DNA of 15,245 bases from JBOHCT01 sp050699055 (GCA_050699055.1 JBOHCT010000097.1:1-15245); one strand, 5' to 3'. Positions 1 to 7,669 are shown, numbered from the stretch's first letter. Translations and numbers: made by a program. The notes: a model not told the origin generated them from the letters alone.

Positions 1-1096
1 GCGGGTAGAGGCGGTCGATGATCCCGGCGAAGCGCCGAGCGGCGGCGAGCCGGCGGCGTACGGCCCGTGGTGGCCCGGCGCTGGGGCGGCCGAGGTGCCG
101 GGCGGCGGCGTGGCCGGCGATGGTGCCCTCGAGCTCGGCGACCTGGGCGCCGCCGACGCCGGTGGTCTCGCCGGCCGCGAAGACCCCGGGCACGGATGTC
201 GCCTGGTCGCGGTCGTGCCAGACCGCGGCGACCGGCTTGGCGCGGTGCCGCCGCTCGGCGCAGCCGAGGGCGCGCGGCAGCTCCAGGGCGGGCGCGAACC
301 CGTGGGTGACGCAGACCGCGTCGACGTCCACGCCGCGGCGGCTGCCCGGCACCGGCCGCCACGCCGGGTCGACGCGGGCGATCGTGGCTCGCTCGACCGT
401 GTCCCGACCGTGGCAGGCTACGACGGCTGATCCCGGCCGTACCGGGACGCCGCGGCGGGCCAGCCGGGCGGCGTAGCCGGCAGCCTCGCCCAGCTTGGCC
501 GGGTGCAGCAGCAGGTCAGGCCCATGCCGGGCGCCGGCGGCCGCCCGGGTCGCCTCCAGCACCGATACCACGGTGGCCCCGGCGTCGGCGAGGTCGGCGG
601 CGACCGGCAGCAGGAACGGGCCGGACCCCGCGACGAGCACCCGCGTACCGACCGGCAGCGACTGGGCCTTCAGCAGCGCCTGGGCGGCGCCCGCGGTGGT
701 CACCCCGGGCAGCTCCCAGCCGGGGAACGGCAGCGCGATCTCCGTGGCCCCGGCCGCGACCACGACCACGCTCGCATCCAGCGTCAGTTGCCCGCTCGCG
801 ACTGTGGCGTGCAGGAACGCCCGGCCGTCGCGGCGCTCCGCCAGCCACACTGTCGACTCCGGCACCCACCGGACGCGCGGGTGGTCGACGAGCCGGTGGA
901 ACCGCTGCGGCAGCCGCCCGCCTACCTGCGGGGCGGCCTGACGACCGGGCGGAGGGAGGTCGCTTTGCCGGTAGATCTGCCCGCCGACCCGCGACGCGCC
1001 GTCGAGGAGCGTCACCTCGCAGCCGAGGTCGGCGGCGGCGAGGCTCGCGGCCATGCCCGCCGGCCCCGCCCCGATGACGACCAAATCAGCCCGCAT
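1..1096 (-). CDS. D-hydroxyproline dehydrogenase, large FAD-binding subunit (3' end outside window)
   Basis: NAD(FAD)-dependent dehydrogenase of the kind that serves as the large subunit of heteromeric D-hydroxyproline dehydrogenases (also called HcnB/OoxA-like). It opens with a Rossmann dinucleotide motif, VVIGAGPAGMAAS at residues 6-18, followed by RVGGQIYRQ. About residue 115 comes the family signature GATEIALPFPGWELPGV, then a second nucleotide-binding motif, VLVAGSGPF. Near the visible end VFAAGETTGVGG and AELEGTIAG contact FAD. 365 residues are visible; relatives have about 450-470, so a Cys-rich BFD-type [2Fe-2S] C-terminus is expected beyond position 1. The ATG at 1096 lies inside the end of the [2Fe-2S] subunit gene (11-nt overlap), indicating coupled translation. 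Membership of the complex is inferred from the neighbouring subunits. Opine or cyanide-forming glycine oxidases use similar subunits, but the epimerase and deaminase next door favour hydroxyproline. Confidence 0.85.
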   Translation of the reverse strand, partial: MRADLVVIGAGPAGMAASLAAADLGCEVTLLDGASRVGGQIYRQSDLPPPGRQAAPQVGGRLPQRFHRLVDHPRVRWVPESTVWLAERRDGRAFLHATVASGQLTLDASVVVVAAGATEIALPFPGWELPGVTTAGAAQALLKAQSLPVGTRVLVAGSGPFLLPVAADLADAGATVVSVLEATRAAAGARHGPDLLLHPAKLGEAAGYAARLARRGVPVRPGSAVVACHGRDTVERATIARVDPAWRPVPGSRRGVDVDAVCVTHGFAPALELPRALGCAERRHRAKPVAAVWHDRDQATSVPGVFAAGETTGVGGAQVAELEGTIAGHAAARHLGRPSAGPPRAVRRRLAAARRFAGIIDRLYP

Positions 1097-1391
1097 CCGG
1101 CGGCTCCGGGCGCTCGCCGTACGACGCGCAGGTGCGTACGCGGTCGCCGTCGCGCAGGGACGTACGGCAGGCCCGCACCCCCACCTCACCAGCTCCATCG
1201 CCGCGGACGTCGACGAGGCAGTCGAAGCAGTGGCCGATGCCGCAGAACAGCCCCCGCGGGCGGCCACCCGTCCTCGTCACCCGCCAGGACCGGATCCCGT
1301 TCGCCATCAGCGCGGCGGCGACCGTCGCCCCACGCGGCGCGCGCAGCGTCCGCCCGTCGAAGGTGAAGGTCACCTCGCCGCCGTCAGCCAT
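1086..1391 (-). CDS. D-hydroxyproline dehydrogenase, small [2Fe-2S] ferredoxin-like subunit
   Basis: A 101-aa Fer2_4-type ferredoxin domain, the electron-transfer subunit between the two flavoprotein subunits. Residues 1-45 form the beta-grasp half (VTFTFDGRTLRAPRGATVAA). The cluster ligands follow as FCGIGHCFDC, that is Cys-x4-Cys-x2-Cys, with the fourth Cys in VRACRT. This spacing is the plant-type [2Fe-2S] arrangement seen in small subunits of hydroxyproline, opine and sarcosine-type dehydrogenases. The gene overlaps the preceding DadA-like gene by 8 nt (ATGGCTGA) and the following large-subunit gene by 11 nt, so the three products are probably made in matched amounts. Length is normal for the family. 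The substrate is inferred from the operon, not from this small protein. Confidence 0.88.
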   Translation of the reverse strand: MADGGEVTFTFDGRTLRAPRGATVAAALMANGIRSWRVTRTGGRPRGLFCGIGHCFDCLVDVRGDGAGEVGVRACRTSLRDGDRVRTCASYGERPEPPDAG

Positions 1392-2553
1392 GGGCGCCAG
1401 CCAGGGCGAAACGAGCCGGGTCGAACGACGCGGCGTCCACCGCCGGACGCGACCCGGTGACCAGCGCCGCGACCAGCTCGCCGGTGGCCGCGGCCAGCCC
1501 GATGCCCGCGCCCTCGTGCCCCGTCGCGTGGTACAGCCCGCCGACCTCCGGGTCGAGCCCGACGACCGGCAGGTGGTCGGGAGAGGCGGGGCGGAACCCG
1601 ACGTACGCCCGCAGCGCCCGCACGTCGCGGAGGAACGGGAACAGCGCGACCGCCCGGCGGGTGACCTCCCCGAGCGCCCGGGTACTCGGCGTGCGGTCGA
1701 AGCCGGCGAACTCCCGGCTCGACCCGATCAGCACCGTGCCGCTCTCCGTGCCCTCCACCACCGCCGAACAGCTCAGCCCCTCCTCATCGCTTGCGACCGT
1801 GTCGACATAGTCCGCCTCATACACCTTGTGCCGGACCAGCGGCGGCAGCGGCTCGGTCACGATCACGTGGCCGCGCCGCGGGCGTACCGGCAGCCGGGAG
1901 CCGAGCCGGCTCGCCACCTCCCCGCCCCACGGCCCCGCGGCGTTCACCACGACCGGCGCGGCGACCCGCCCCCGGCCGGTCACCACCCCGGCCAGCCCGC
2001 CGTCCGGCCGCGTCCCGGCGGCCAGCACCTCGGCACCGCCCACGACCGACACGCCCGCCGAACGCAGGAAGGCGGCCGTCGCCAGCATCGGCTGGACCTG
2101 CGCGTCCTGCGGGTAGTACGCCCCGCCGGCCAGCCCATGAGCCAGCCGCGGCTCGGCCACCCGCAGCCGGTCGGCGTCCAGGTCCTCGACCTCCACCCCC
2201 GCTTGGCGCTGCGCGCCGGCGAACCGCCGCAACGCCGCCAGCTGCGCCCCGTCGCGGGCGGCGACCACACCGCCCTTGCGCACGTACTCGAACCCCACGG
2301 CGCTCTCCTCCGCGAGCTGCCGCCACACCTCGACGCTGCGCAGCGCCAACGCCAGCTCCGGCCCCGGCGGCTTGTCCGAGACGAGAATGTTGCCCTCCCC
2401 GGAGGCGGTGGTCCCGGCCGTCACCCCGCCACGATCCACCACACACACCCGCAGCCCGGCCCACGCCAGGTGCGCCGCGCAGCTCGCCCCCACCAGCCCA
2501 GCGCCGACGACCACCGCGTCCGCGGACCGCGGCAGCCCCCCGGACCAGCTCAC
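1384..2553 (-). CDS. D-hydroxyproline dehydrogenase, DadA-like FAD catalytic subunit
   Basis: A 389-aa DAO/DadA-family flavoprotein oxidising cis-4-hydroxy-D-proline to pyrroline-4-hydroxy-2-carboxylate. Visible features are the N-terminal FAD motif VVVGAGLVGASCAAHL (about residues 14-29), the FAD-contact segment SGEGNILVSDK near residue 51, and the C-terminal substrate/FAD signature YVGFRPASPDHLPVVG with HATGHEGAGIGLA. I place the start at the GTG at 2553 rather than further upstream at 2631. GTG 2553 overlaps the epimerase stop by 4 nt (GTGA), the usual coupling arrangement, whereas the longer version would overlap the epimerase by about 80 nt and adds only a Gly/Pro/Arg-rich stretch before the Rossmann strand. 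Together with the [2Fe-2S] and large FAD genes it makes the three-subunit enzyme known from Pseudomonas aeruginosa, in contrast to the single-subunit enzyme of P. putida. A generic D-amino-acid or sarcosine oxidase is the alternative. Confidence 0.87.
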   Translation of the reverse strand: MSWSGGLPRSADAVVVGAGLVGASCAAHLAWAGLRVCVVDRGGVTAGTTASGEGNILVSDKPPGPELALALRSVEVWRQLAEESAVGFEYVRKGGVVAARDGAQLAALRRFAGAQRQAGVEVEDLDADRLRVAEPRLAHGLAGGAYYPQDAQVQPMLATAAFLRSAGVSVVGGAEVLAAGTRPDGGLAGVVTGRGRVAAPVVVNAAGPWGGEVASRLGSRLPVRPRRGHVIVTEPLPPLVRHKVYEADYVDTVASDEEGLSCSAVVEGTESGTVLIGSSREFAGFDRTPSTRALGEVTRRAVALFPFLRDVRALRAYVGFRPASPDHLPVVGLDPEVGGLYHATGHEGAGIGLAAATGELVAALVTGSRPAVDAASFDPARFALAGAHG

Positions 2554-3563
2554 CCGCGGCCCCCGACCAGAAACCCCGCCGGGAACGGGTCGTCCGGGTC
2601 CAGCAGGTACGTCGCCAGCCCGGTCAGCCACGCCCGTCCCCGCACGGTCGGCACCACGGCGGGAAAATCCCCAACCATGGTCTCCTCGACCAGCTCCCCC
2701 ACGAAACGGGTGCCGATGATCGACGCGTGTACGAACTCCTCACCGACACCGAGCTCCCCGCGCGCCGCCAGCTGCGCCATCCGCGCCGACGTGCCGGTGC
2801 CGCACGGCGACCTGTCCACCCAGCCAGGATGGATCGCCACCGCCGACCGCGCCGGCCCGCCGCCGTCCGCCGGGGCGGTGAACATCACATGCCGGCACTC
2901 GTCGACCTCCGGCCGCTCCGGGTGGGCGAACTCCAGCCGCCCGTTCACCGCGTCCATGACCGCCAAGCCCGTGCCGACGATCCGGTCGTGCAGCTCCGGC
3001 CGCACGTCGAGGCCCACCGAGGCGGCCGGCACGATCGCGTAGAAGTTACCCCCCCACGCCAGGTCGAGGACGACCTCCCCCAACCCCTCCACCCGCACCA
3101 CCGCGTCGCGGAGGTGAAGGTACGACGGCACGTTGCGGATCCGTACGGACCGCGCGCAACCGTCGGCGACCTCCACGTCCGCGGTCACCAGACCCGCCGG
3201 GGTGTCCAGCCGCACCCGCGTCACCGGCTCCACGACCGGCACCATCCCGGACTCCACCAGCACCGTGGCCACGCCGATCGCGCCGTGGCCGCACATCGGC
3301 AGACACCCCGACACCTCGATGAACACCACCCCCACGTCGGCATCGGGGTCGCACGGCGGCTGCAGGATCGCCCCCGACATCGCCGCGTGCCCCCGCGGCT
3401 CGTGCATCAGCAGGGTCCGCAGGTCGTCCCGCTTGTCGACGAGATACTGCCGCCGGTCGAACATCGTCTCCCCCGGCAACGTCCCCACCCCCGAGGTGAC
3501 CACCCGGGCCGGCATGCCCTCGGTGTGACTGTCGACCGCGGTGAACATCCGCCGGGCACGCAT
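2550..3563 (-). CDS. lhpA: 4-hydroxyproline 2-epimerase (proline racemase family)
   Basis: A 337-aa cofactor-independent epimerase converting trans-4-hydroxy-L-proline to cis-4-hydroxy-D-proline, the first step of the pathway. The N-terminal family signature is VDSHTEGMPAR. Both catalytic cysteines are present: Cys91 in LPMCGHGAIG and Cys254 in DRSPCGTGTSARMA. This makes it an epimerase or racemase rather than the 3-hydroxyproline dehydratase branch, which has Thr in place of the second Cys. The surrounding Hyp genes favour hydroxyproline over proline; that is inference from context. Its ATG overlaps the deaminase stop by 1 nt (TGATG) and its TGA overlaps the next GTG (GTGA). Length is typical. 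Confidence 0.9.
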   Translation of the reverse strand: MRARRMFTAVDSHTEGMPARVVTSGVGTLPGETMFDRRQYLVDKRDDLRTLLMHEPRGHAAMSGAILQPPCDPDADVGVVFIEVSGCLPMCGHGAIGVATVLVESGMVPVVEPVTRVRLDTPAGLVTADVEVADGCARSVRIRNVPSYLHLRDAVVRVEGLGEVVLDLAWGGNFYAIVPAASVGLDVRPELHDRIVGTGLAVMDAVNGRLEFAHPERPEVDECRHVMFTAPADGGGPARSAVAIHPGWVDRSPCGTGTSARMAQLAARGELGVGEEFVHASIIGTRFVGELVEETMVGDFPAVVPTVRGRAWLTGLATYLLDPDDPFPAGFLVGGRG

Positions 3564-4456
3564 CAGACCCCGGCCTCCAGCGCCGCCCTGGCCGCCTTAC
3601 GTACCTCACCCGCCTCGGCGTCCGGCAGCGGCAGGCGCGGCAGCCGCGTCGGCCCGCCGTACCGCCCCGCCTCCTCCAACGCGATCTTGATCGCCTGGAC
3701 GAACCGCGGGTCAGCGTCCCAACGCAGGATCGGCAGCATTCGCTCGTACAACGCGACCGCCGCGTCCCAGTCGCCCGCCACACACAACCCGTACAGCCGC
3801 ACCGACTGGGCCGGGAACGCGTTCACGAACCCGGCGATCCACCCCACCGCCCCCATCAGCATCGACTCCACGAACACGTCGTCGCAGCCGCAGATCACCT
3901 CCAGCCGCGGCGCGGCCTCCCGGAGACGGGCGACCCGACGCACGTCCTGGGAGAACTCCTTGACCGCGCACACCTCCTCGATCTCCGCCAGCCTCGCGAC
4001 CAGGTCAGGCCTGAGGTCGACCCGCGTCGAGAACGGGTTGTTGTACGCCACGATCGGCAGCCCCACCCGCGCGATCTCCCGGAAGTGCGCCACCACCTCG
4101 TCGTCCGTCGGCCCGTGCGACGTCGGCGGCAACGCCAGCACCGCCGGCGCGCCCGCCTCCGCCGCGTGCTCCGCCCACCGGCGCGCCTCCCCCGCCGACT
4201 TCCCCGACACCCCCGGCACCACCGTCGCCCGATCACCGGCCGCCGCCAGCGCCGTCTCCACCACCCGCGCGCGCTCGGCGTCGGTCAACGCCTCGTACTC
4301 CCCCAACGAGCCGTTCGGCGTCAACCCATGCACACCCTCATCCACCAGCCAAGAGCAATGATCACGGCAGGCATCGAGATCCAGCGCCCCGTCGCCACGA
4401 AACATCGTCGCCGTCGCCACATACACACCCGCGAAACGCGCGTCTGCAGTACTCAC
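3563..4456 (-). CDS. lhpC: DapA-family pyrroline-4-hydroxy-2-carboxylate deaminase
   Basis: A 297-aa class I aldolase-fold protein (DHDPS/NAL family). In this operon it most likely deaminates and hydrates pyrroline-4-hydroxy-2-carboxylate to 2-ketoglutarate semialdehyde plus ammonia. Visible motifs are the carboxylate-binding loop GLTPNGSLGEYEAL (44-57), Tyr138 in LPIVAYNNPFS and the Schiff-base Lys166 in VCAVKEFSQD. I chose the GTG at 4456. A GAGAGGA ribosome-binding site lies 7 nt upstream (4470-4464), and the protein then begins STADARFAGVYVATAT, in register with the family. The in-frame ATG at 4510 would run through that site. It is the first gene of the operon and stops in a 1-nt overlap with the epimerase ATG. 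Other DapA-family activities (ketodeoxysugar acid dehydratases, aldolases) cannot be excluded from sequence alone. Confidence 0.84.
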   Translation of the reverse strand: MSTADARFAGVYVATATMFRGDGALDLDACRDHCSWLVDEGVHGLTPNGSLGEYEALTDAERARVVETALAAAGDRATVVPGVSGKSAGEARRWAEHAAEAGAPAVLALPPTSHGPTDDEVVAHFREIARVGLPIVAYNNPFSTRVDLRPDLVARLAEIEEVCAVKEFSQDVRRVARLREAAPRLEVICGCDDVFVESMLMGAVGWIAGFVNAFPAQSVRLYGLCVAGDWDAAVALYERMLPILRWDADPRFVQAIKIALEEAGRYGGPTRLPRLPLPDAEAGEVRKAARAALEAGV

Positions 4457-4586
4457 GATCCCGTCCTCTCGCCGTCGCCTCCCCACGAAGGCTATGACGG
4501 CGCACCCCACCGGCCCGATCGACGGCCGGCAGCGACTCCGACCGTGGACGGATGCGGACCGCTGCGGGCTGGCGCATGCTGGTGCC
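4457..4586. promoter_or_regulatory. Divergent promoter region between Hyp operon and two-component genes
   Basis: The 130-bp gap separates two divergent start codons, so promoters for both transcripts should lie here. No consensus -35/-10 pair is convincing on either strand. The best -10-like match on the minus strand is CATAGC (reverse complement of 4491-4496), without a recognisable -35. The GAGAGGA ribosome-binding site for the deaminase sits at 4470-4464. The inverted repeat at 4510-4529 is described separately. Confidence 0.55.
4510..4529. promoter_or_regulatory. Candidate operator: CCGGCC-N8-GGCCGG inverted repeat
   Basis: Two perfect 6-bp arms, CCGGCC at 4510-4515 and GGCCGG at 4524-4529, flank an 8-nt spacer containing CGATCG. 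The repeat lies 53 nt from the deaminase GTG and 57 nt from the sensor-kinase GTG, close to the midpoint of the divergent region. This is where a shared dimeric regulator would bind. GC-only arms arise easily by chance in DNA this rich in G and C, so the assignment is tentative. Confidence 0.3.
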
Positions 4587-5768
4587 GTGACAGTCCCGCC
4601 CGACCTCGCCGACCAGCGACCGCGCGGACACGACGTCGTGGCCTACGATCGGCGTGCCCGGCGTTTTCTGTTCGCGGCCGTGCTCGTGCAGCTCATCTAC
4701 CTCGCGTGGCCGATACACGCGCTCGTCGAGCACATGCACGGTCCCAGCCGGGTAGGCCCGGTCGCCGCGGCGCTCGCCTTCACGGTCTGTGTGTACGTCT
4801 GGTCGGCGTGGCGGGCGGTGTTCGGCGCGGACGCGAGGCCCGCCTGGGCCGCGGCCGCGGCGCTCTTCGTCCTCGGGATGACGCTCCCCTTCTTCTACGG
4901 CCCGTTCGTCCTCGGGTTCCAGTTCTACGCCGCGGTCCTGCTGGGCGTCACGCTGCCGCTCGTCCCGGGCGCCGTCGCCGTACTCGTACTCGCCGTCGCC
5001 ACGGCCGCGGTGGGCATGGCGGTCCCGTCCTCGCCGTTCATCGCGATCTCCCTGCTCACCGCCCTCGTCGGCGCCGTGTTCCTCGCGGCGAGCCGGCTGC
5101 TCAGCACGAACAGGGAGCTGCTGGCCTCACGAGGCGAGGTCGAGCGGCTGGCGACCGAGGGGGAACGCCTGCGCCTCGCCCGCGACCTGCACGACGCGGT
5201 CAAGCAGCAGGTGTTCGTCGCCGCGATGGAGATCGGGGCGGCCCGTACGCTGCTGGACGGGGGGCAGGCGGCCGCCGAGGGCCACCTCGCCGAGGCCGAC
5301 CGGGCGGTCCGCGCGGCCCAGCGCGAGCTGGGCGGCGTGATCGAGGACATGCGACGGCCCGCGCTGGCCGGCCGGACGCTGGCCGAGGCGCTCCGTGAGC
5401 ACGTCGCCGCCTGGTCGCGGCGCCACGGCATCGGGGCGGACCTGCGGGTCCTCGACGGTCAGACCGCGGCACCCGAGGCGAGCGACGCGCTGTTCCGCGC
5501 GGCGCAGGAGGCGCTCGCCAACGCCGCCCGGCACAGCGGGGCGCGCGCCGTACGCGTCACGCTCGCGGGCGACGGAGCCGCGCTCACCCTCAGCGTCAGC
5601 GACGACGGCCGCGGGTTCGACCCGCCCGACGTCCCGCCCGGACAGGGACTCGCCGGCATGCGCGAGCGGCTCGCGGCGGTCGGCGGGTCCGTCACCGTCG
5701 ACAGCTCCCCAGGGGCAGGCACGCGGGTCACCTGCGTCTGCCCGTCGACCTCGGGCGGTCCGCGATGA
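4587..5768 (+). CDS. Membrane sensor histidine kinase, NarL/LiaS-type (HisKA_3)
   Basis: A 393-aa sensor kinase counted from GTG 4587. The N-terminal half holds about five or six hydrophobic segments, starting at FLFAAVLVQLIYLAW (28-42) and ending at FIAISLLTALVGAVFLAA (151-168), with little extracellular sequence. It may therefore sense within the membrane. A short linker leads to the HisKA_3 box LRLARDLHDAVKQQ with phospho-acceptor His202. The ATPase domain shows the N box EALANAARHS, the G1 box DDGRGF (339-344) and the G2 box GLAGM (354-358). An in-frame ATG at 4494 would add 31 residues, but that stretch crosses the divergent promoter region and inverted repeat. Neither start has a good ribosome-binding site, so the start is uncertain. 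The stop overlaps the regulator start as ATGA. The signal is unknown; control of the divergent Hyp operon is possible but unproven. Confidence 0.88.
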   Translation: MTVPPDLADQRPRGHDVVAYDRRARRFLFAAVLVQLIYLAWPIHALVEHMHGPSRVGPVAAALAFTVCVYVWSAWRAVFGADARPAWAAAAALFVLGMTLPFFYGPFVLGFQFYAAVLLGVTLPLVPGAVAVLVLAVATAAVGMAVPSSPFIAISLLTALVGAVFLAASRLLSTNRELLASRGEVERLATEGERLRLARDLHDAVKQQVFVAAMEIGAARTLLDGGQAAAEGHLAEADRAVRAAQRELGGVIEDMRRPALAGRTLAEALREHVAAWSRRHGIGADLRVLDGQTAAPEASDALFRAAQEALANAARHSGARAVRVTLAGDGAALTLSVSDDGRGFDPPDVPPGQGLAGMRERLAAVGGSVTVDSSPGAGTRVTCVCPSTSGGPR

Positions 5769-6418
5769 GCGAGCCGATCACCGTCCTGATCGCGGACGAC
5801 CACGCGATGGTCCGCGGGGGCGTGCGCGGGTTCCTCGAGACCCAGCCGGACATCGCGGTGGTCGCCGAGGCGGGCTCGGGCGAGGAGGCCGTAGAGCTCG
5901 CGGCCGAGCACGTTCCCGACGTGGCGCTCGTCGACCTCGTCATGCCGGGGATCGGCGGGGTGGAGGCGATCCGGCGGCTCACCGCCCGGTCACCGCGGAC
6001 CCGGCCGGTCGTGCTCACCTCGTACGACGCGGATGCGCACGTCTTCCCGGCGATCCGCGCGGGCGCGCACTCGTACGTGCTGAAGGACGTCGGGCCGGAG
6101 GAGTTGGCCGACGTCGTACGCAAGGCCGCGGCCGGCGAGGCCGTGCTGCACCCCCGCGTGGCGGCCCGCGTGGTCCAGGAGATGCAGGGAGCCCGCGGCG
6201 AGCGGCCCAATGCCTTCCGGGAACTGTCCGACCGCGAGCTGGAGGTGCTGCGGCTGATCGCGGATGGCCTCCCGAACGTCGAGCTCGCGGCGCGACTGTT
6301 CATCAGCGAGAAGACCGTGAAGAGCCACGTCAGCAACATCCTCGCCAAGCTGCATCTCGCCGACCGTACGCAGGCCGCCGTCTACGCCTGGCGACACGGC
6401 GTCGCCCGCCGCGACTGA
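5765..6418 (+). CDS. LuxR/NarL-family response regulator
   Basis: A 217-aa DNA-binding regulator and cognate partner of the preceding kinase, translationally coupled through a 4-nt ATGA overlap. The receiver domain (about 1-120) has the acidic pair Asp11-Asp12 (IADDHAMVRGG), phospho-acceptor Asp57 (VALVDLVMPG), Thr85 (VVLTSYD) and Lys107 (YVLKDVG), so all key residues are intact. The C-terminal LuxR helix-turn-helix runs from ELSDRELEVLRLIADG through SEKTVKSHVSNILAKLHL (181-198). The architecture matches LiaR/DesR/NarL-type regulators. The target genes cannot be read from the sequence; the adjacent divergent operon and the downstream flavoprotein are candidates. Confidence 0.93.
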   Translation: MSEPITVLIADDHAMVRGGVRGFLETQPDIAVVAEAGSGEEAVELAAEHVPDVALVDLVMPGIGGVEAIRRLTARSPRTRPVVLTSYDADAHVFPAIRAGAHSYVLKDVGPEELADVVRKAAAGEAVLHPRVAARVVQEMQGARGERPNAFRELSDRELEVLRLIADGLPNVELAARLFISEKTVKSHVSNILAKLHLADRTQAAVYAWRHGVARRD

Positions 6419-6503
6419 GTCCTTTGTCCGTCCGTCGCGAGGCCGAGTCGATACCGGCCGGCAGGCCGATCCGCCGGGCGCCGCCGTCGACGACGGTGGG
6501 GCC

Positions 6504-7589
6504 ATGGACACACAAGGGACCTACGACGTGGTGGTTGTCGGCGGCGGTCAGGCTGGCCTGGGCTTCGGGCACGAGCTGGCCGCACGCGGCGTGTCGTTCC
6601 TGATCGTCGACGCGGGCAAGGGGCCCGGCGCATCGTGGCGTACCCGCTGGGACTCGCTGCGGCTCTTCACCCCCGCGGGGCTCAGCGCGCTGCCAGGCCT
6701 GCCGTTCCCCGGGCCACCCGAGCATCTCCCGACCAAGGACGAGGTCGCCGACTACCTCGCCGCGTACCACTCAAATTTCGACCTGCCCGTCCGGTGGCGC
6801 ACCCCGGTACACCGACTCGCTGCCGGCGGAGAGGGGTACGTGCTCCAGACCCCGTGCGAGACCCTCACCGCGCGGGCGGTGGTCGTCGCCACCGGGCCCT
6901 TCCAAAGGCCCAGGCTGCCACGCGCGGCGCGCTCGCTCGACGATGAGGTCTGCCAGGTTCACTCCAGCGCGTACCGACGTCCGGACCAGCTGCCCGACGG
7001 CCCCGCACTCGTCGTCGGCGGCGGCAACAGCGGGCTGCAGATCGCCGATGAGCTCGCTCGCACGCGCCCGGTCACCCTCGCTCTCGGCTCGCGGCACCCC
7101 TTCCTGCCGGAGCGCGTAGCGGGCCACAGCGTGTTCTCATGGCTCGACCGGCTCGGCCTCACGCGGATCAGCAGGGGGAGCCTCCTCGGCAGGTACCTGC
7201 GGCGCCACGAAGAGGTCATCGTCGGTGACTCGCCGCGCCTGCTCGCCCGACGCCGGGGCGTCCGGCTCGTAGGACACGTCGTCGCGACACGGGACGTTGC
7301 CCTCGTCGCGACCGACGGGTCGGTCCACCGGCCTCGCGCCGTCGTCTGGGCCACCGGGTACGTCCCCGACTTCTCCTGGGTAGATCTCCCCGTCGTCGCG
7401 GAGGATGGATGGATCCGTCAAGAGGCGGGGCGAACCGCGCTGCCCGGCCTGTTCACGGTCGGATTGCCGTGGCAACGCACCAACGGATCGGCGCTGCTCG
7501 GCTGGGTCGGCGGCGACGCGGCCCGGCTGACGGATGACGTCGCGGCGCACGCCGAGACCGTACACGGACGCCCGGCACGTCGGCCGTAA
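6504..7589 (+). CDS. Flavin-dependent monooxygenase-like oxidoreductase (YUCCA/CzcO/ArsO type)
   Basis: A 361-aa single-component flavoprotein with two dinucleotide-binding motifs: VVVGGGQAGLGFG (10-22, FAD) and VVGGGNSGLQIADEL (170-184, NADPH). After the first comes WRTRWDSLRLFTPAGLSALP, which strongly resembles bacterial YUCCA-like, CzcO-like and ArsO flavoprotein monooxygenases. The FMO fingerprint region reads VHSSAYRRP with His153 and Tyr157, that is HxxxY rather than the Baeyer-Villiger HxxxW. The late motif VWATGYVPDF (281-290) is also typical. GGTGGGG at 6495-6501 is a passable ribosome-binding site for ATG 6504. The gene lies 85 bp after the response regulator and 80 bp before the phosphoesterase. 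The substrate is unknown; no arsenic or metal-resistance genes are nearby, so the ArsO resemblance is structural only. Confidence 0.83.
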   Translation: MDTQGTYDVVVVGGGQAGLGFGHELAARGVSFLIVDAGKGPGASWRTRWDSLRLFTPAGLSALPGLPFPGPPEHLPTKDEVADYLAAYHSNFDLPVRWRTPVHRLAAGGEGYVLQTPCETLTARAVVVATGPFQRPRLPRAARSLDDEVCQVHSSAYRRPDQLPDGPALVVGGGNSGLQIADELARTRPVTLALGSRHPFLPERVAGHSVFSWLDRLGLTRISRGSLLGRYLRRHEEVIVGDSPRLLARRRGVRLVGHVVATRDVALVATDGSVHRPRAVVWATGYVPDFSWVDLPVVAEDGWIRQEAGRTALPGLFTVGLPWQRTNGSALLGWVGGDAARLTDDVAAHAETVHGRPARRP

Positions 7590-7614
7590 CCCTGTTCGCC
7601 GCTCGCGGAAGGCC

Positions 7615-7664
7615 TTCTCCGCCCCGATCCCTGGTCGTAACCTCGCCGCAGACACGGCAGGAGG
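7615..7664 (+). promoter_or_regulatory. Possible promoter and strong ribosome-binding site for the phosphoesterase gene
   Basis: A TTCTCC (7615-7620) and a TAACCT (7638-7643) separated by 17 nt resemble weak -35 and -10 elements; TAnnnT is the usual actinobacterial -10 pattern. A perfect AGGAGG at 7659-7664 lies 5 nt before ATG 7670 and fixes that start. The ribosome-binding site is clear, the promoter speculative. Confidence 0.4.
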
Positions 7665-7669
7665 TCAGC

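Noticed and set aside
2554..2631. Upstream start for the DadA-like gene
   Set aside because: It would overlap the epimerase by about 80 nt and adds Gly/Pro/Arg-rich sequence; GTG 2553 gives the usual GTGA overlap.
1132..4361. Long plus-strand open frames (636 and 856 codons) over the hydroxyproline operon
   Set aside because: They are Arg/Pro/His-rich mirror frames of GC-biased minus-strand genes, with no recognisable domains.
4457..4510. N-terminal extension of the DapA-like gene to ATG 4510
   Set aside because: It runs through a good GAGAGGA site placed correctly for GTG 4456, and the extra residues do not belong to the family fold.
4494..4586. Longer sensor-kinase start at ATG 4494
   Set aside because: Not excluded, but the GAAGG before it is only 2 nt away, and the added 31 residues cover the divergent promoter region and inverted repeat and resemble no domain.
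6419..6503. Promoter between the response regulator and the flavoprotein (TTGTCC at 6424, GATACC at 6450)
   Set aside because: Spacing is 20 nt and both hexamers match poorly; co-transcription from upstream is equally likely.
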